The notes under the pieces: generated by a model
The model's input: the letters and a program-made list of their open reading frames with translations, nothing else
The model's database searches: none
Told to the model about the DNA's origin: nothing
In this document: positions 16,175-25,044 of the stretch, piece after piece
Position numbering within the stretch: the first letter of the stretch is position 1
Layout: every line of letters begins with the position of its first letter
Made by a program: the position numbers and the translations under genes
NCBI RefSeq assembly: GCF_001425625.1
Contig: NZ_LMCP01000023.1
Coordinates: forward strand, 208,487-272,486
Reading direction: 5' to 3'
DNA length: 64,000 nucleotides
Source: Mesorhizobium sp. Root102
GTDB lineage: Bacteria > Pseudomonadota > Alphaproteobacteria > Rhizobiales > Rhizobiaceae

Positions 16175-17028
16175 CAGCGCGCATCCTTGAGCGAAGGCAT
16201 GCCGCGCCGCGACCAGGCCTCGACCCGGCCGATGATGAGATTGGAAAACAGCGAGAGCAGCAGGTAGAGCACGCCTGCTGCGAAAAAGAAGGTGAAATAG
16301 GCTTTGGTGACACCGGCGGCCTGCCGCGTTGCCAGCGCCAGTTCGTAGAAACCGACGACCGCCAGCAGCGCGGTGTCCTTGGTGGCGATCAGCCAGAGAT
16401 TAGCGAGGCCCGGTATGGCGAAGGGCAGCATTGCCGGCAAGGTGATGCGCCGCAAAAGCAGGCCGGGAGACATGCCATAGGCGCGGGCCGCTTCGATCTG
16501 GCCTTGCGGAATGGCCAGGATCGCGCCGCGTATCACCTCGGTCGAATAGGCGCCCTGGACAAAGCCGAGCACGGCGATGCCGGCGGCAAGGCCGCTGATG
16601 TCGACACGCTGGTAACCCATTGCCGTCAGCGCCTGGTTGATCAGGTCGGTCCCGGCATAATAGAGCAGCAGGATCAGCACCAGTTCGGGCACGGCGCGCA
16701 CGATGGTGGTGTAGACCGCCAGCAGATCGCGCACCACCGGGCCGCCATAGAGCTTGCCATAGGCGCCGCCGGTGCCGATCAGAAGACCGAGGCAGGTGGC
16801 GCCCAGCGCGATCTCGATCGAGTGGAGCAGCCCAACCATAAGGGTCCCGCCCCAGCCCGGCGGATTGGGCGAGAGAAGTTCGATGATGCCGGCCGCCGAG
16901 GCCGAAAGAAGTGCGTCGATCAGCGTCGCCCCCGGATTGCTGGCTCTAACCGCCGACGGCTGCGTCGGCGGCAAACATGCCTGGGAAAGATCGGGCAGGA
17001 GAGGCATGGCATCGGCGCCATGCCCCAC
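16174..17028 (-). CDS. Polar amino-acid ABC transporter permease (HisQ type)
   Basis: This second permease of the importer has up to 284 residues. The EAA loop is GQIEAARAYGMSPGLLLRRI near residues 177-196, and RGAILAIP lies just before it. The longest frame starts at a GTG at 17028; an ATG at 17007 giving MPLLPDLSQ is an alternative, and neither has a strong ribosome site. The N-terminal 40 residues are longer than in most HisQ proteins. It follows the binding-protein gene closely (17 bases if GTG is used). Confidence 0.9.
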   Translation of the reverse strand: MGHGADAMPLLPDLSQACLPPTQPSAVRASNPGATLIDALLSASAAGIIELLSPNPPGWGGTLMVGLLHSIEIALGATCLGLLIGTGGAYGKLYGGPVVRDLLAVYTTIVRAVPELVLILLLYYAGTDLINQALTAMGYQRVDISGLAAGIAVLGFVQGAYSTEVIRGAILAIPQGQIEAARAYGMSPGLLLRRITLPAMLPFAIPGLANLWLIATKDTALLAVVGFYELALATRQAAGVTKAYFTFFFAAGVLYLLLSLFSNLIIGRVEAWSRRGMPSLKDAR

Positions 17029-17045
17029 AGCTCATGCGAGGATCG

Positions 17046-17846
17046 TCAGTTCGACTGCGCGCCGCCGCCGCCGTAAATGTCGAAGTCAAAATACTTCTTC
17101 GAGATTTCGTCATATTTGCCGTTGGCGCGGATGGCCTTGATGCCGGCGTTGATTTTGCCCTTCAGCTCGGTGTCCTCCTTGCGTACACCGGCGCCAACGC
17201 CCGGCCCGAGCACCTCGTCGTCCGGAGCGACCATGCCCTTCAGGTCGCAGCAGGCCTTGCCCTGGTCCGACTTGAGGAATTCGCCAAGCGCGATGGAATC
17301 GGCCTGCACCGCATCGAGGCGGCCGGCGGCAAGATCGTTGTTGGCTTCGTCTTGGGTCTGGTATTCCTTGATCTCGGAGGCTGTGCTGCCAAAGTGCTTC
17401 TTGGCGTAGACGGCATGCACCGTCGAAACCTGCACGCCGACGATCTTGCCCTTGAGGTCGTCCGGCGCGGAGCCGAATTTCTGGTCCTTCGGGCCGATGA
17501 TCGCGGTCGGGGTGTTATAGTACTTGTCCGAGAAGTCGATCGTCTTCTCGCGTTCGGCGGTGATCGACATAGAGGAGACGATGAGGTCGATCTTCTTGGT
17601 CGTCAGCGCCGGAATGATGCCGTCCCAGGCAACCGGGGTGATGACGCAATCAAGCTTCTCTTCGGCGCACACCGCGTCGATGAAATCGATCTCCCAGCCG
17701 ACCCATTTGCCGGAAGCGTCCGGCGAGGTGAAGGGCGGATAGGGCTCGGCGGCGACGCCGATCTTGACCGGATCGGCCTTGGCCACACCCATGGCGGCGA
17801 CGCCGAGCAGCAGCGCTGCGGCGAATGTCTTCAGAACAGTCTTCAT
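17046..17846 (-). CDS. Periplasmic amino-acid binding protein (SBP family 3)
   Basis: The 266-residue solute-binding protein has a signal peptide of about 24 residues (AMGVAKA cleavage). Its ligand-site motifs are typical of Lys/Arg/Orn or polar amino-acid binding proteins: AAEPYPPFTSPDASGKWVGW near 32-51, VAWDGIIPALTTKKIDLIVS near 73-92 and the IGVQ-like GKIVGVQVSTVHAVY near 132. An exact ligand cannot be assigned; arginine-type compounds fit the neighbourhood. GGGAG precedes the ATG. Confidence 0.9.
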   Translation of the reverse strand: MKTVLKTFAAALLLGVAAMGVAKADPVKIGVAAEPYPPFTSPDASGKWVGWEIDFIDAVCAEEKLDCVITPVAWDGIIPALTTKKIDLIVSSMSITAEREKTIDFSDKYYNTPTAIIGPKDQKFGSAPDDLKGKIVGVQVSTVHAVYAKKHFGSTASEIKEYQTQDEANNDLAAGRLDAVQADSIALGEFLKSDQGKACCDLKGMVAPDDEVLGPGVGAGVRKEDTELKGKINAGIKAIRANGKYDEISKKYFDFDIYGGGGAQSN

Positions 17847-17900
17847 TTCACGACTCCCAGTTTGTTGTTGGTTCCCGGTTTTCTTCCGTCCCGGCCTGTC

Positions 17901-18716
17901 CTAGCCGATGTTGCGGATGAACTGCTTCAGCCTTTCGGATCTGGGCGCGCCGAAGATCTGCTCGGGCGGTCCTTCTTCCTCGACCAATCCATTGTAGAGA
18001 TAGACGACATGCGTCGCGACCTCGCGGGCGAACTTCATCTCGTGCGTCACCAGCACCATGGTGCGGCCTTCGCGCGCCAGGTCGCCGATCACTTTCAACA
18101 CCTCGCCGACCAGCTCGGGATCGAGCGCCGAGGTCGGCTCGTCGAACAGCATGACGCGCGGATTGATGGCCAGTGCCCGGGCGATCGCGGCGCGCTGCTG
18201 CTGGCCGCCCGACAGATAGGCCGGATAGACGTCGCGTTTTTCGGCCAGCCCCACGCGGGCGAGCAGCTTTTCCGCCTCGCTGATCGCCACATCGCGGTTG
18301 ATGCCAAGCACATGCACGGGAACCTCGATGACGTTTTCGATCAGCGTCATGTGGCTCCATAGATTGAAGTTCTGAAACACCATGCCGAGCTTGGAGCGGA
18401 TGCGCTCGATCTGCTTGCGGTCGGCCGGAACCGTGTGGCCATGGCTGTCGGCCTTGAGCTTGATCTCCTCGCCATTGACGCGGATGATGCCGCTGGTCGG
18501 GTTTTCCAGGCAGTTGATGCAACGCAGCAGTGTCGATTTGCCCGAGCCTGAGCCGCCGATGATGGCGATGACCTCGCCGTCGCGCGCCGACAGCGAGACG
18601 CCCTTCAGCACATGCAATTCACCGAATCTCTTGTGCAGGTTCTCGACATGGATGGCTTCGGCGGCGCCGTCCTGCGCCGTGTGTTTCAATGCGGGTACGG
18701 CGCCTTGCGCCATCAT
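17901..18716 (-). CDS. Polar amino-acid ABC transporter ATP-binding protein
   Basis: The 271-residue ATPase of the HisP/GlnQ class energises the importer encoded just downstream. Walker A is GGSGSGKSTLLRC near residue 54, the signature is YLSGGQQQRAAIARALA near 165, and Walker B is VMLFDEPTSALDP near 187, followed by the switch His in LVTHEM. It is the first gene of the minus-strand operon (ATPase, binding protein, two permeases, Ldh-family enzyme), transcribed away from the DDAH-like gene. Confidence 0.93.
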   Translation of the reverse strand: MMAQGAVPALKHTAQDGAAEAIHVENLHKRFGELHVLKGVSLSARDGEVIAIIGGSGSGKSTLLRCINCLENPTSGIIRVNGEEIKLKADSHGHTVPADRKQIERIRSKLGMVFQNFNLWSHMTLIENVIEVPVHVLGINRDVAISEAEKLLARVGLAEKRDVYPAYLSGGQQQRAAIARALAINPRVMLFDEPTSALDPELVGEVLKVIGDLAREGRTMVLVTHEMKFAREVATHVVYLYNGLVEEEGPPEQIFGAPRSERLKQFIRNIG

Positions 18717-18906
18717 CCCTTTGATGCTCCGCGGAGCGGTCGAGCCCGTCGCTGCTGGTATCTTTTACCCATTAACCGTCACTGGACAGAGTTCCCATTC
18801 TCAAGATGGACCGTTCCGCTTGCCTCCGTCAACCATGGTTTTTGGACTATTGATCACAGCTTGCTGTAGTGGTTAGTGGCGGCAACGGACGGTTCGGGAG
18901 AATTTA

Positions 18907-19782
18907 GTGGGCAAATCATACGGGTCGCAGTCCATGGCCGGACCCCTGAAACGCGTGCTGATGCGGTCCGCCGCCAGCGCCATGCGTCATGCCAGGGCAC
19001 AGGAATGGCACTATGGTCCGGGTTTCGATCCGCAAAAGGCCGCAGCCCAGCATGAGCAGTTGACCGGCATGGTCGCGGCTTCCGGCGCCGAGATCGAATG
19101 GTTGACGGATGCCGATGACGGGCTGGCCGATTCCGTCTTCACCCATGATCCGTCGCTGATGACCGATCATGGCGCGATCATTCTCTCGATGGGCAAGGCG
19201 CTGCGCCGGGCCGAGCCTGGCCTGCACGAAGCAGCCTACAAACGCATGGGCATTCCTATCCTTGGCCGCCTCGAAAGCCCTGGCCAGGTGGAAGGCGGCG
19301 ACTGCGTCTGGGTCGATGCAAACACGCTGGCCGTCGGCCGCGGCGTGCGCACCAATCAGGACGGCATCCAGCAGCTTTCAAACCTGCTTTCGCCCAAGGG
19401 CATTTCGGTTTTTGGCTTCGATCTGCCGCTCTGGCACGGAGAGGAAGCCTGCCTGCATCTGATGTCGGTGATCAGTCCGCTCGCCGACGATCTGGCGCTG
19501 GTCTACGCGCCCTTGCTGCCGGCTGCCTTCTACCAGTTGCTGCGGGGGCGCGGCATCAAGCTGGTCGAGGGCGATGCCGACGAGTTCTTCGCTTCCAACG
19601 GGCTTAGCCTCAACGTGCTGCCGACCGCGCCGCGCCAGGTCATCGCCGTCGCCGGCTTTCGCAGGACGGCGGCTGCCATGCAGGCGGCCGGCTGCGCGGT
19701 TTCCACCTTCGAGGCGGATGCGCTCTGCATCGCCTGCGAGGGCGGCCCGACCTGCCTGACGCGGCCGATGCTGCGCCAATGA
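18907..19782 (+). CDS. DDAH-like guanidino-modifying enzyme (dimethylarginine dimethylaminohydrolase family)
   Basis: The 291-residue protein has the pentein pattern of DDAH and arginine deiminase relatives: ADSVFTHDPSLMT near residues 74-86, GQVEGGDCVWVD near 126, GRGVRTNQDGI near 143, a His in the LHLMSV segment and a C-terminal GGPTCLTRP whose Cys is the expected nucleophile. Such enzymes hydrolyse methylated arginines to citrulline and methylamines. The start is GTG at 18907 with GGGAG six bases upstream. The next gene overlaps its stop (ATGA), so the two are coupled. Confidence 0.8.
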   Translation: MGKSYGSQSMAGPLKRVLMRSAASAMRHARAQEWHYGPGFDPQKAAAQHEQLTGMVAASGAEIEWLTDADDGLADSVFTHDPSLMTDHGAIILSMGKALRRAEPGLHEAAYKRMGIPILGRLESPGQVEGGDCVWVDANTLAVGRGVRTNQDGIQQLSNLLSPKGISVFGFDLPLWHGEEACLHLMSVISPLADDLALVYAPLLPAAFYQLLRGRGIKLVEGDADEFFASNGLSLNVLPTAPRQVIAVAGFRRTAAAMQAAGCAVSTFEADALCIACEGGPTCLTRPMLRQ

Positions 19783-21380
19783 CCATCACTGGGACCACCA
19801 TTGGAACCACCGTCGGCGAGGCGCTCATTTCGCTGCTCGAAGCTCATGGCGTCGACACGGTCTTCGGCATTCCCGGCGTGCACACGGTCGAACTCTACCG
19901 CGGGCTGGCGCGCTCCAAAATCCGCCATGTCACGCCCCGCCACGAACAGGGGGCCGGCTTCATGGCCGATGGCTATGCGCGCGCCAGCGGCAGACCAGGC
20001 GTCGCGTTTGTCATCACCGGGCCGGGGCTGACCAACACCATCACCGCCATGGGGCAGGCCCGCGCCGATTCGGTGCCGATGCTTGTCATCTCCGGCGTCA
20101 ACGCCATGCCGACGCTGGGCAAGGGGCTGGGTTTTCTTCACGAACTCCCCGACCAGCGCGGCATGATGGAGAAGGTGGCGCTGTTTTCGCAGCGCGTTAC
20201 CAAAGCCAGCGAATTGCCCGGTGCCCTGGCGCAGGCCTTCGCCCTGTTTTCATCGGCCCGGCCCGGCCCGGTGCATATCGAGATCCCGACCGACGTCATG
20301 GTCAAGCCGGCTGACGGCATCGCTGCCATGCTGAGCAATGTGACGCCACCCGCGCCGGGAGCTGCTGCAATTGCCAGCGCTGCCAAACTCATCAGTGCCG
20401 CGCGCCGCCCGCTGATCCTGGTCGGCGGCGGCGCCAAACGCGCCGAAGCGCCATTGCGGCGTCTGGCAGAACGGCTGGGAGCACCGGTCGTCCAGACCGC
20501 CAATGCGCGCGGCCTGCTGCATGGGCATCCGCTTTGCGTGCCGGCCAGTCCCAGCCTGAAGGCAGTGCGGGCGCTGATGGCCGACGCCGATTTGGTCATT
20601 GCCGCCGGCACCGAATTCGGCCCGACCGATTACGACGGCTACAGCGATGGCGGCTTCGTCCTGCCCGCCAATCTGATCCGCATCGATATCGGCGCCGACC
20701 AGCTTGCCCGCCGCCCGGCGACGGTTTCGCTCCAAGCCGATTGCGCGGAGGCGCTCGAAGCGCTGCTTCTGGAAACCGGCCATGTCCCGGCAAGCGAGGG
20801 CGGCCCGTCGCGCGCCGCTGCCACACGAAAAGCAGCCTTTGCCGAGCTCAATCCGACACTGCAGGCGCAGGTCCGCGCCGTCGAGATGATTCGCGACGCT
20901 TTGCCGGGCGCGCTCATTGTCGGCGATTCGACGCAGCCGATCTATGCCGCCAACCTCTACTACGACCATGACCGGCCGGGCGGCTGGTTCAATGCCGCCA
21001 CCGGCTTCGGCGCGCTCGGCTATGGCCCGCCGGCGGCGATCGGCGCCGCCCTTGCAATGCCAGATGCGCCGGTCGTCTGCCTGACCGGCGACGGCGGCTT
21101 CCAGTTCACGCTGCCGGAACTGGGCGCCGCACTCGATGCCCAGGCACCGGTTATCTTCGTCGTCTGGAACAACAGAGGCTACCGCGAGATCGAAACCTCG
21201 ATGCTCGATGTTGGCGTCGAGCCAGTCGGCGTATCACCGGCGCCGCCGGATTTCTGCAAGCTGGCGCAAGCCTATGGCATCGGCGCAGAACGGCTTGCCG
21301 ATATCGATGGTCTGGCGGACGCGCTGAAACGCGCGCGGGCGACCGGCCTGCCGCGCGTCATCGAAATCACGGTTGACTGA
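19779..21380 (+). CDS. ThDP-dependent decarboxylase, possibly 5-guanidino-2-oxopentanoate decarboxylase
   Basis: This 533-residue protein is of the acetolactate synthase/benzoylformate decarboxylase fold. The catalytic Glu56 is in RHEQGAGFMADGYARASG, and the cofactor motif GDGGFQFTLPELGAAL runs to VVWNN near residues 435-465. It resembles proteins annotated as AruI-type 5-guanidino-2-oxopentanoate decarboxylase in rhizobia, which fits a DDAH partner and an amino-acid importer next door. Other ThDP decarboxylase activities cannot be excluded. Its ATG overlaps the stop of the preceding gene by four bases. Confidence 0.8.
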   Translation: MTITGTTIGTTVGEALISLLEAHGVDTVFGIPGVHTVELYRGLARSKIRHVTPRHEQGAGFMADGYARASGRPGVAFVITGPGLTNTITAMGQARADSVPMLVISGVNAMPTLGKGLGFLHELPDQRGMMEKVALFSQRVTKASELPGALAQAFALFSSARPGPVHIEIPTDVMVKPADGIAAMLSNVTPPAPGAAAIASAAKLISAARRPLILVGGGAKRAEAPLRRLAERLGAPVVQTANARGLLHGHPLCVPASPSLKAVRALMADADLVIAAGTEFGPTDYDGYSDGGFVLPANLIRIDIGADQLARRPATVSLQADCAEALEALLLETGHVPASEGGPSRAAATRKAAFAELNPTLQAQVRAVEMIRDALPGALIVGDSTQPIYAANLYYDHDRPGGWFNAATGFGALGYGPPAAIGAALAMPDAPVVCLTGDGGFQFTLPELGAALDAQAPVIFVVWNNRGYREIETSMLDVGVEPVGVSPAPPDFCKLAQAYGIGAERLADIDGLADALKRARATGLPRVIEITVD

Positions 21381-21569
21381 AGATCGGTGCTGCGTATTTC
21401 CCGCCTCGCTGGGCCTGAGCCACGGCTGGCGGGTAGGCGGATGCATGCAAAGACGCGACAACTGCCATGTCGAGATTTCAATTGAGTGAAGGTGCGAAAG
21501 GCGCGACGCTTCGCGTGGGCGTGGCATAAGAAACGACCTAACGATAAAAAAATGACAGGAGCGTCCAAG

Positions 21570-22277
21570 ATGACGGAAACACTTGAAGGCAAGCATATCG
21601 TCGTGACCGGCGGAACCGGTGCGCTCGGCGGTGCGGTTGTCGGCAAACTGCTGAGTGACGGCGCGATCTGCCATGTGCCCAATGCCCATGCCGCCGCACC
21701 AGCGCATTTCCCCTTCACCGCGCATGACCGTGTCAAGCTGGTGCACAATGTCGATCTCTCGGACTCCGCCAAGGTCGAGGCGTTTTACAGCCAGGTGCCA
21801 GGCTTGTGGGGCTCGATCCACCTGGCCGGTGGCTTCACCTCGGCACCTGTGGAAAAGATCGAGTCGGCGTCCTTTGCCGAGATGATGGACACCAATGCAC
21901 GCACTGCCTTCCTGTGCTGCCGCGCCGCGGTCCGTTCGATGCTGTCGTCAGGCACGGCAGGCCGCATCGTCAACATCGCTGCACGGGCGGCGCTGGAACC
22001 GCGCAGGGGCGCCGGTTCGGTCGCCTACGCGGCCAGCAAGGCGGCGGTCGCGGCCATGACGGTGGCGATGGCCGAGGAACTGAAGCACAAGGGCATCCTG
22101 GTCAATGCCGTGGCCCCGTCGACGCTCGACACGCCGGCAAACCGCGCCGATATGCCGGATGCCGATGCCACCAAATGGGTCAGCCTCGAGGCCGCCGCCG
22201 AGGCCATCGCCTACCTTGCCTCGCCGGCCAATCAGGCGATGAGCGGCACGCTGGTGCCGCTTTACGGGCGGGCGTAA
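21570..22277 (+). CDS. Short-chain dehydrogenase/reductase
   Basis: This 235-residue SDR has the cofactor motif TGGTGALGGAV near residues 12-22, the NAG-like position LAGG, the active-site pair in YAASKAAVAAM near 150, and VNAVAPSTLDTPANR near 175. It is somewhat short, as in many rhizobial SDRs. The start at 21570 has AGGAG eight bases upstream; an earlier ATG at 21552 is less well placed. It is about 190 bases after the ThDP gene and ends in a strong terminator, so it may be the last gene of that unit or independent. Confidence 0.85.
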   Translation: MTETLEGKHIVVTGGTGALGGAVVGKLLSDGAICHVPNAHAAAPAHFPFTAHDRVKLVHNVDLSDSAKVEAFYSQVPGLWGSIHLAGGFTSAPVEKIESASFAEMMDTNARTAFLCCRAAVRSMLSSGTAGRIVNIAARAALEPRRGAGSVAYAASKAAVAAMTVAMAEELKHKGILVNAVAPSTLDTPANRADMPDADATKWVSLEAAAEAIAYLASPANQAMSGTLVPLYGRA

Positions 22278-22305
22278 CCTTCCAACCTTTCACGTCGGTC
22301 AAAGA

Positions 22306-22337
22306 AAAACCCCGCCGGATCGCTCCGGCGGGGTTTT
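22306..22337. terminator. Strong two-sided terminator between SDR and rpsA
   Basis: A 14-bp perfect stem (AAAACCCCGCCGGA / TCCGGCGGGGTTTT) with a TCGC loop separates convergent genes and can serve both. Confidence 0.9.
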
Positions 22338-22394
22338 GTTTTCGAGCCTGTGCGAAGGACTTCGCTATGCGAAGGGCTTCGCGGTGCAAAGGGC

Positions 22395-24092
22395 TTAGCT
22401 GCCCTGCTTCTTCAGCGCGGCACCCAGGATATCGCCCAGCGAAGCGCCGGAGTCGGTCGAACCGTACTGAGCGACGGCTTCCTTCTCTTCGGCGATTTCC
22501 AGCGCCTTGATCGAGACCTGCAGCTTGCGGGTCTTCTTGTCGAAGGCGATGACGCGAGCATCGACCTTCTGGCCGACGCTGAAGCGCTCGGGGCGCTGCT
22601 CGTCGCGGTCACGGCTCAGATCGGAGCGCTTGATGAAGGTTTCGATGCCGCTGTCGACCAGCCGCACTTCCAGACCGCCATCTTTGACGCCGATGACTTC
22701 ACAGGTGACGACCGCGTTCTTGCGCAGTTCGCCCGAAGTCGCCGCTTCGCCGACCGAATCCTTGGCCAGCTGCTTGATGCCGAGCGAGATGCGCTCCTTG
22801 TCGATGTCGACGTCGAGCACCTGCGCCTTGACCATGTCGCCGCGATTGTACTCTTCGATGACCTGCTCGCCCGGACGGGTCCAGTCGAGGTCGGAAAGGT
22901 GCACCATGCCGTCCACGTCGCCTTCGAGGCCGATGAACAGGCCGAACTCGGTCTTGTTCTTGACCTCGCCCTCGACCTGGCTGCCGACCGGATGGCTCGA
23001 GGCGAAAGCCTGCCACGGATTCTCGAGCGTCTGCTTGAGGCCGAGTGAGATGCGGCGCTTGGCCGGATCGACCTCGAGCACCACCACGTCGACTTCCTGG
23101 GTCGTCGACAGGATCTTGCCGGGATGCACGTTCTTCTTCGTCCACGACATTTCCGAAACGTGGATGAGACCCTCGATGCCCGGCTCCAGCTCGACGAACG
23201 CGCCGTAGTCGGTGATGTTGGTGACGGTGCCCTTGATCTTCTTGCCGATCGGGAACTTGGTGCCGATCTCGGACCACGGATCGCTCTCGAGCTGCTTCAT
23301 GCCGAGCGAGATGCGGTGGGTTTCCTGGTTGATGCGGATGATCTGCACCTTGACCGTCTGACCGATGTTGAGGATTTCGGTCGGATGGTTGACGCGGCGC
23401 CATGCCATGTCGGTGACATGCAGCAGGCCGTCGATGCCGCCGAGGTCGACGAACGCACCGTAATCGGTGATGTTCTTGACGACGCCTTCGACAACCTGGC
23501 CTTCTTCGAGGTTCTGCACGATTTCCGAACGCTGTTCGGCGCGGCTCTCCTCAAGCACGGTACGGCGCGACACCACGATGTTGCCGCGGCGGCGATCCAT
23601 CTTGAGGATCTCGAAGGGCTGCGGGTTGTGCATCAGCGGGGAGACATCGCGGATCGGGCGGATATCGACCTGGCTGCGCGGCAGGAAGGCCACGGCGCCG
23701 TCGAGGTCGACCGTGAAGCCGCCCTTGACCTGGTTGAAGATGACGCCTTCGACGCGCTCACCCTTGGTGAACTTCTCTTCGAGACGGACCCAGCTCTCTT
23801 CGCGGCGGGCCTTCTCACGGCTGAGCATCGCTTCGCCAAGCGCGTTTTCGATGCGCTCGACATAGACTTCGACCGTGTCGCCGACCTTCAGCGTCGTGTC
23901 CTTGCCCTTGACGCCGAATTCCTTCAGCGGCACGCGGCCTTCGACCTTGAGGCCGACGTCGATGATGGCCATGTCTTTTTCAATGGCGGTGATGATGCCC
24001 TTGACGACCTGGCCTTCGCCGGAATGGCCGGCGGTAAAAGATTCTTCGAGCAGGCTCGCGAAATCATCGCGAGTGGGATTTGCAGCTGACAT
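22395..24092 (-). CDS. rpsA: 30S ribosomal protein S1
   Basis: The 565-residue product has six S1 RNA-binding repeats, as expected for proteobacterial S1, which brings mRNA to the ribosome. Repeat hallmarks include GFTVDLDGAVAFLPRSQVD, DYGAFVDLGGIDGLLHVTDM, DYGAFVELEPGIEGLIHVSE and FGLFIGLEGDVDGMVHLSDL. The start at 24092 (MSAANPTRDDF) has AGGAG five to six bases upstream; a longer frame to 24116 lacks this. It lies downstream of cmk on the same strand, the classical cmk-rpsA order. Confidence 0.97.
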   Translation of the reverse strand: MSAANPTRDDFASLLEESFTAGHSGEGQVVKGIITAIEKDMAIIDVGLKVEGRVPLKEFGVKGKDTTLKVGDTVEVYVERIENALGEAMLSREKARREESWVRLEEKFTKGERVEGVIFNQVKGGFTVDLDGAVAFLPRSQVDIRPIRDVSPLMHNPQPFEILKMDRRRGNIVVSRRTVLEESRAEQRSEIVQNLEEGQVVEGVVKNITDYGAFVDLGGIDGLLHVTDMAWRRVNHPTEILNIGQTVKVQIIRINQETHRISLGMKQLESDPWSEIGTKFPIGKKIKGTVTNITDYGAFVELEPGIEGLIHVSEMSWTKKNVHPGKILSTTQEVDVVVLEVDPAKRRISLGLKQTLENPWQAFASSHPVGSQVEGEVKNKTEFGLFIGLEGDVDGMVHLSDLDWTRPGEQVIEEYNRGDMVKAQVLDVDIDKERISLGIKQLAKDSVGEAATSGELRKNAVVTCEVIGVKDGGLEVRLVDSGIETFIKRSDLSRDRDEQRPERFSVGQKVDARVIAFDKKTRKLQVSIKALEIAEEKEAVAQYGSTDSGASLGDILGAALKKQGS

Positions 24093-24299
24093 TGTTTCTC
24101 CTGGAGTGCCCCGCATCTCAAGCGGGACGGGCGCCGTGGGTTAGCGTTGCGTTGGCCTGCCGGCGTTCCGGGCTACAAAAGCCCTGGGCCGCTCTTAAGC
24201 GGCAATTTCCGGCGCATGAAGAATGCTGGCAGGCTGGTTCGTGCCCGATATGGGTATTTTCTTCGCCTCCGACAACGGAAACACGAGGGAAAACCCGGA

Positions 24300-24950
24300 T
24301 CAGGCCTTGTCTCTCTTGGCCAGGACGTCGTCGATAACAGCCATGGCTGCGAGAAACGCGGCTTCTATAGCCATTTCGCTGGTATCAAGCAAGTGCGCGT
24401 CGGTCGCCGGCTTCAAAGGGGAGTCGGCACGGCCCATGTCGCGCTCGTCGCGGCGCACGATATCGGCGAGGATCTCGGCGAAATCAGCGGTGCCGCCGAT
24501 GCTTTCGATCTCCGCCAGCCGGCGCCGCGCGCGCACCTCGGTGCTCGCCGTCACATAGAGTTTTATGTCGGCGTCAGGGCAGACGACGGTGCCGATATCG
24601 CGCCCGTCGAGCACCGCACCCGGCGGCGTCTTGGCAAAATCGCGCTGCTTTTCAACGAGGATGCGCCGCACGGTCGGATACACGGCGACCTTCGAGGCTG
24701 CCTCGCCGACCGCATGCGCTGACAGCACCGCCCGGTCGAGCTTTGCCATGTCAACCTGGCGGGCCGCGGTCTCGGCCGCCGAGACATTGTCGAGCGGCAG
24801 TGCGTGCTGGATCAGCGCATAGGCGACGGCGCGATAGGTGAGGCCGGTGTCGAGCAGGTTCAGCCGGTAATGGTCGGCGAGCCGCCGGGCAAGGGTGCCC
24901 TTGCCCGCGCCGGCGGGTCCGTCGATGGCGATGGTGAAGACGTGTGTCAT
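24300..24950 (-). CDS. cmk: Cytidylate kinase
   Basis: This 216-residue kinase phosphorylates CMP and dCMP using ATP. The P-loop IDGPAGAGKGTLARRLADHY lies at residues 8-27, LLDTGLTYRAVAYAL near 30, and the substrate-binding LDGRDIGTVV near 120, followed by ARRRLAEIE. The start at 24950 (MTHVFTIAIDG) is the normal family start; the frame continues to 25019. It sits between aroA and rpsA. Confidence 0.96.
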   Translation of the reverse strand: MTHVFTIAIDGPAGAGKGTLARRLADHYRLNLLDTGLTYRAVAYALIQHALPLDNVSAAETAARQVDMAKLDRAVLSAHAVGEAASKVAVYPTVRRILVEKQRDFAKTPPGAVLDGRDIGTVVCPDADIKLYVTASTEVRARRRLAEIESIGGTADFAEILADIVRRDERDMGRADSPLKPATDAHLLDTSEMAIEAAFLAAMAVIDDVLAKRDKA

Positions 24951-25044
24951 TTGCAGGCCACAGGCCCCCGCGCCGTCGCTTCGCTCCAGGATGACGAAGC
25001 GAGAGATGGTAGGCGCCAATTTCCCAGGGTTGCGATTGCCACGA

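Noticed and set aside
22345..22395. Short direct repeats (GCGAAGGACTTCGC-like) after the rpsA stop
   Set aside because: Only two to three imperfect units of a simple motif; no evidence of function beyond chance.
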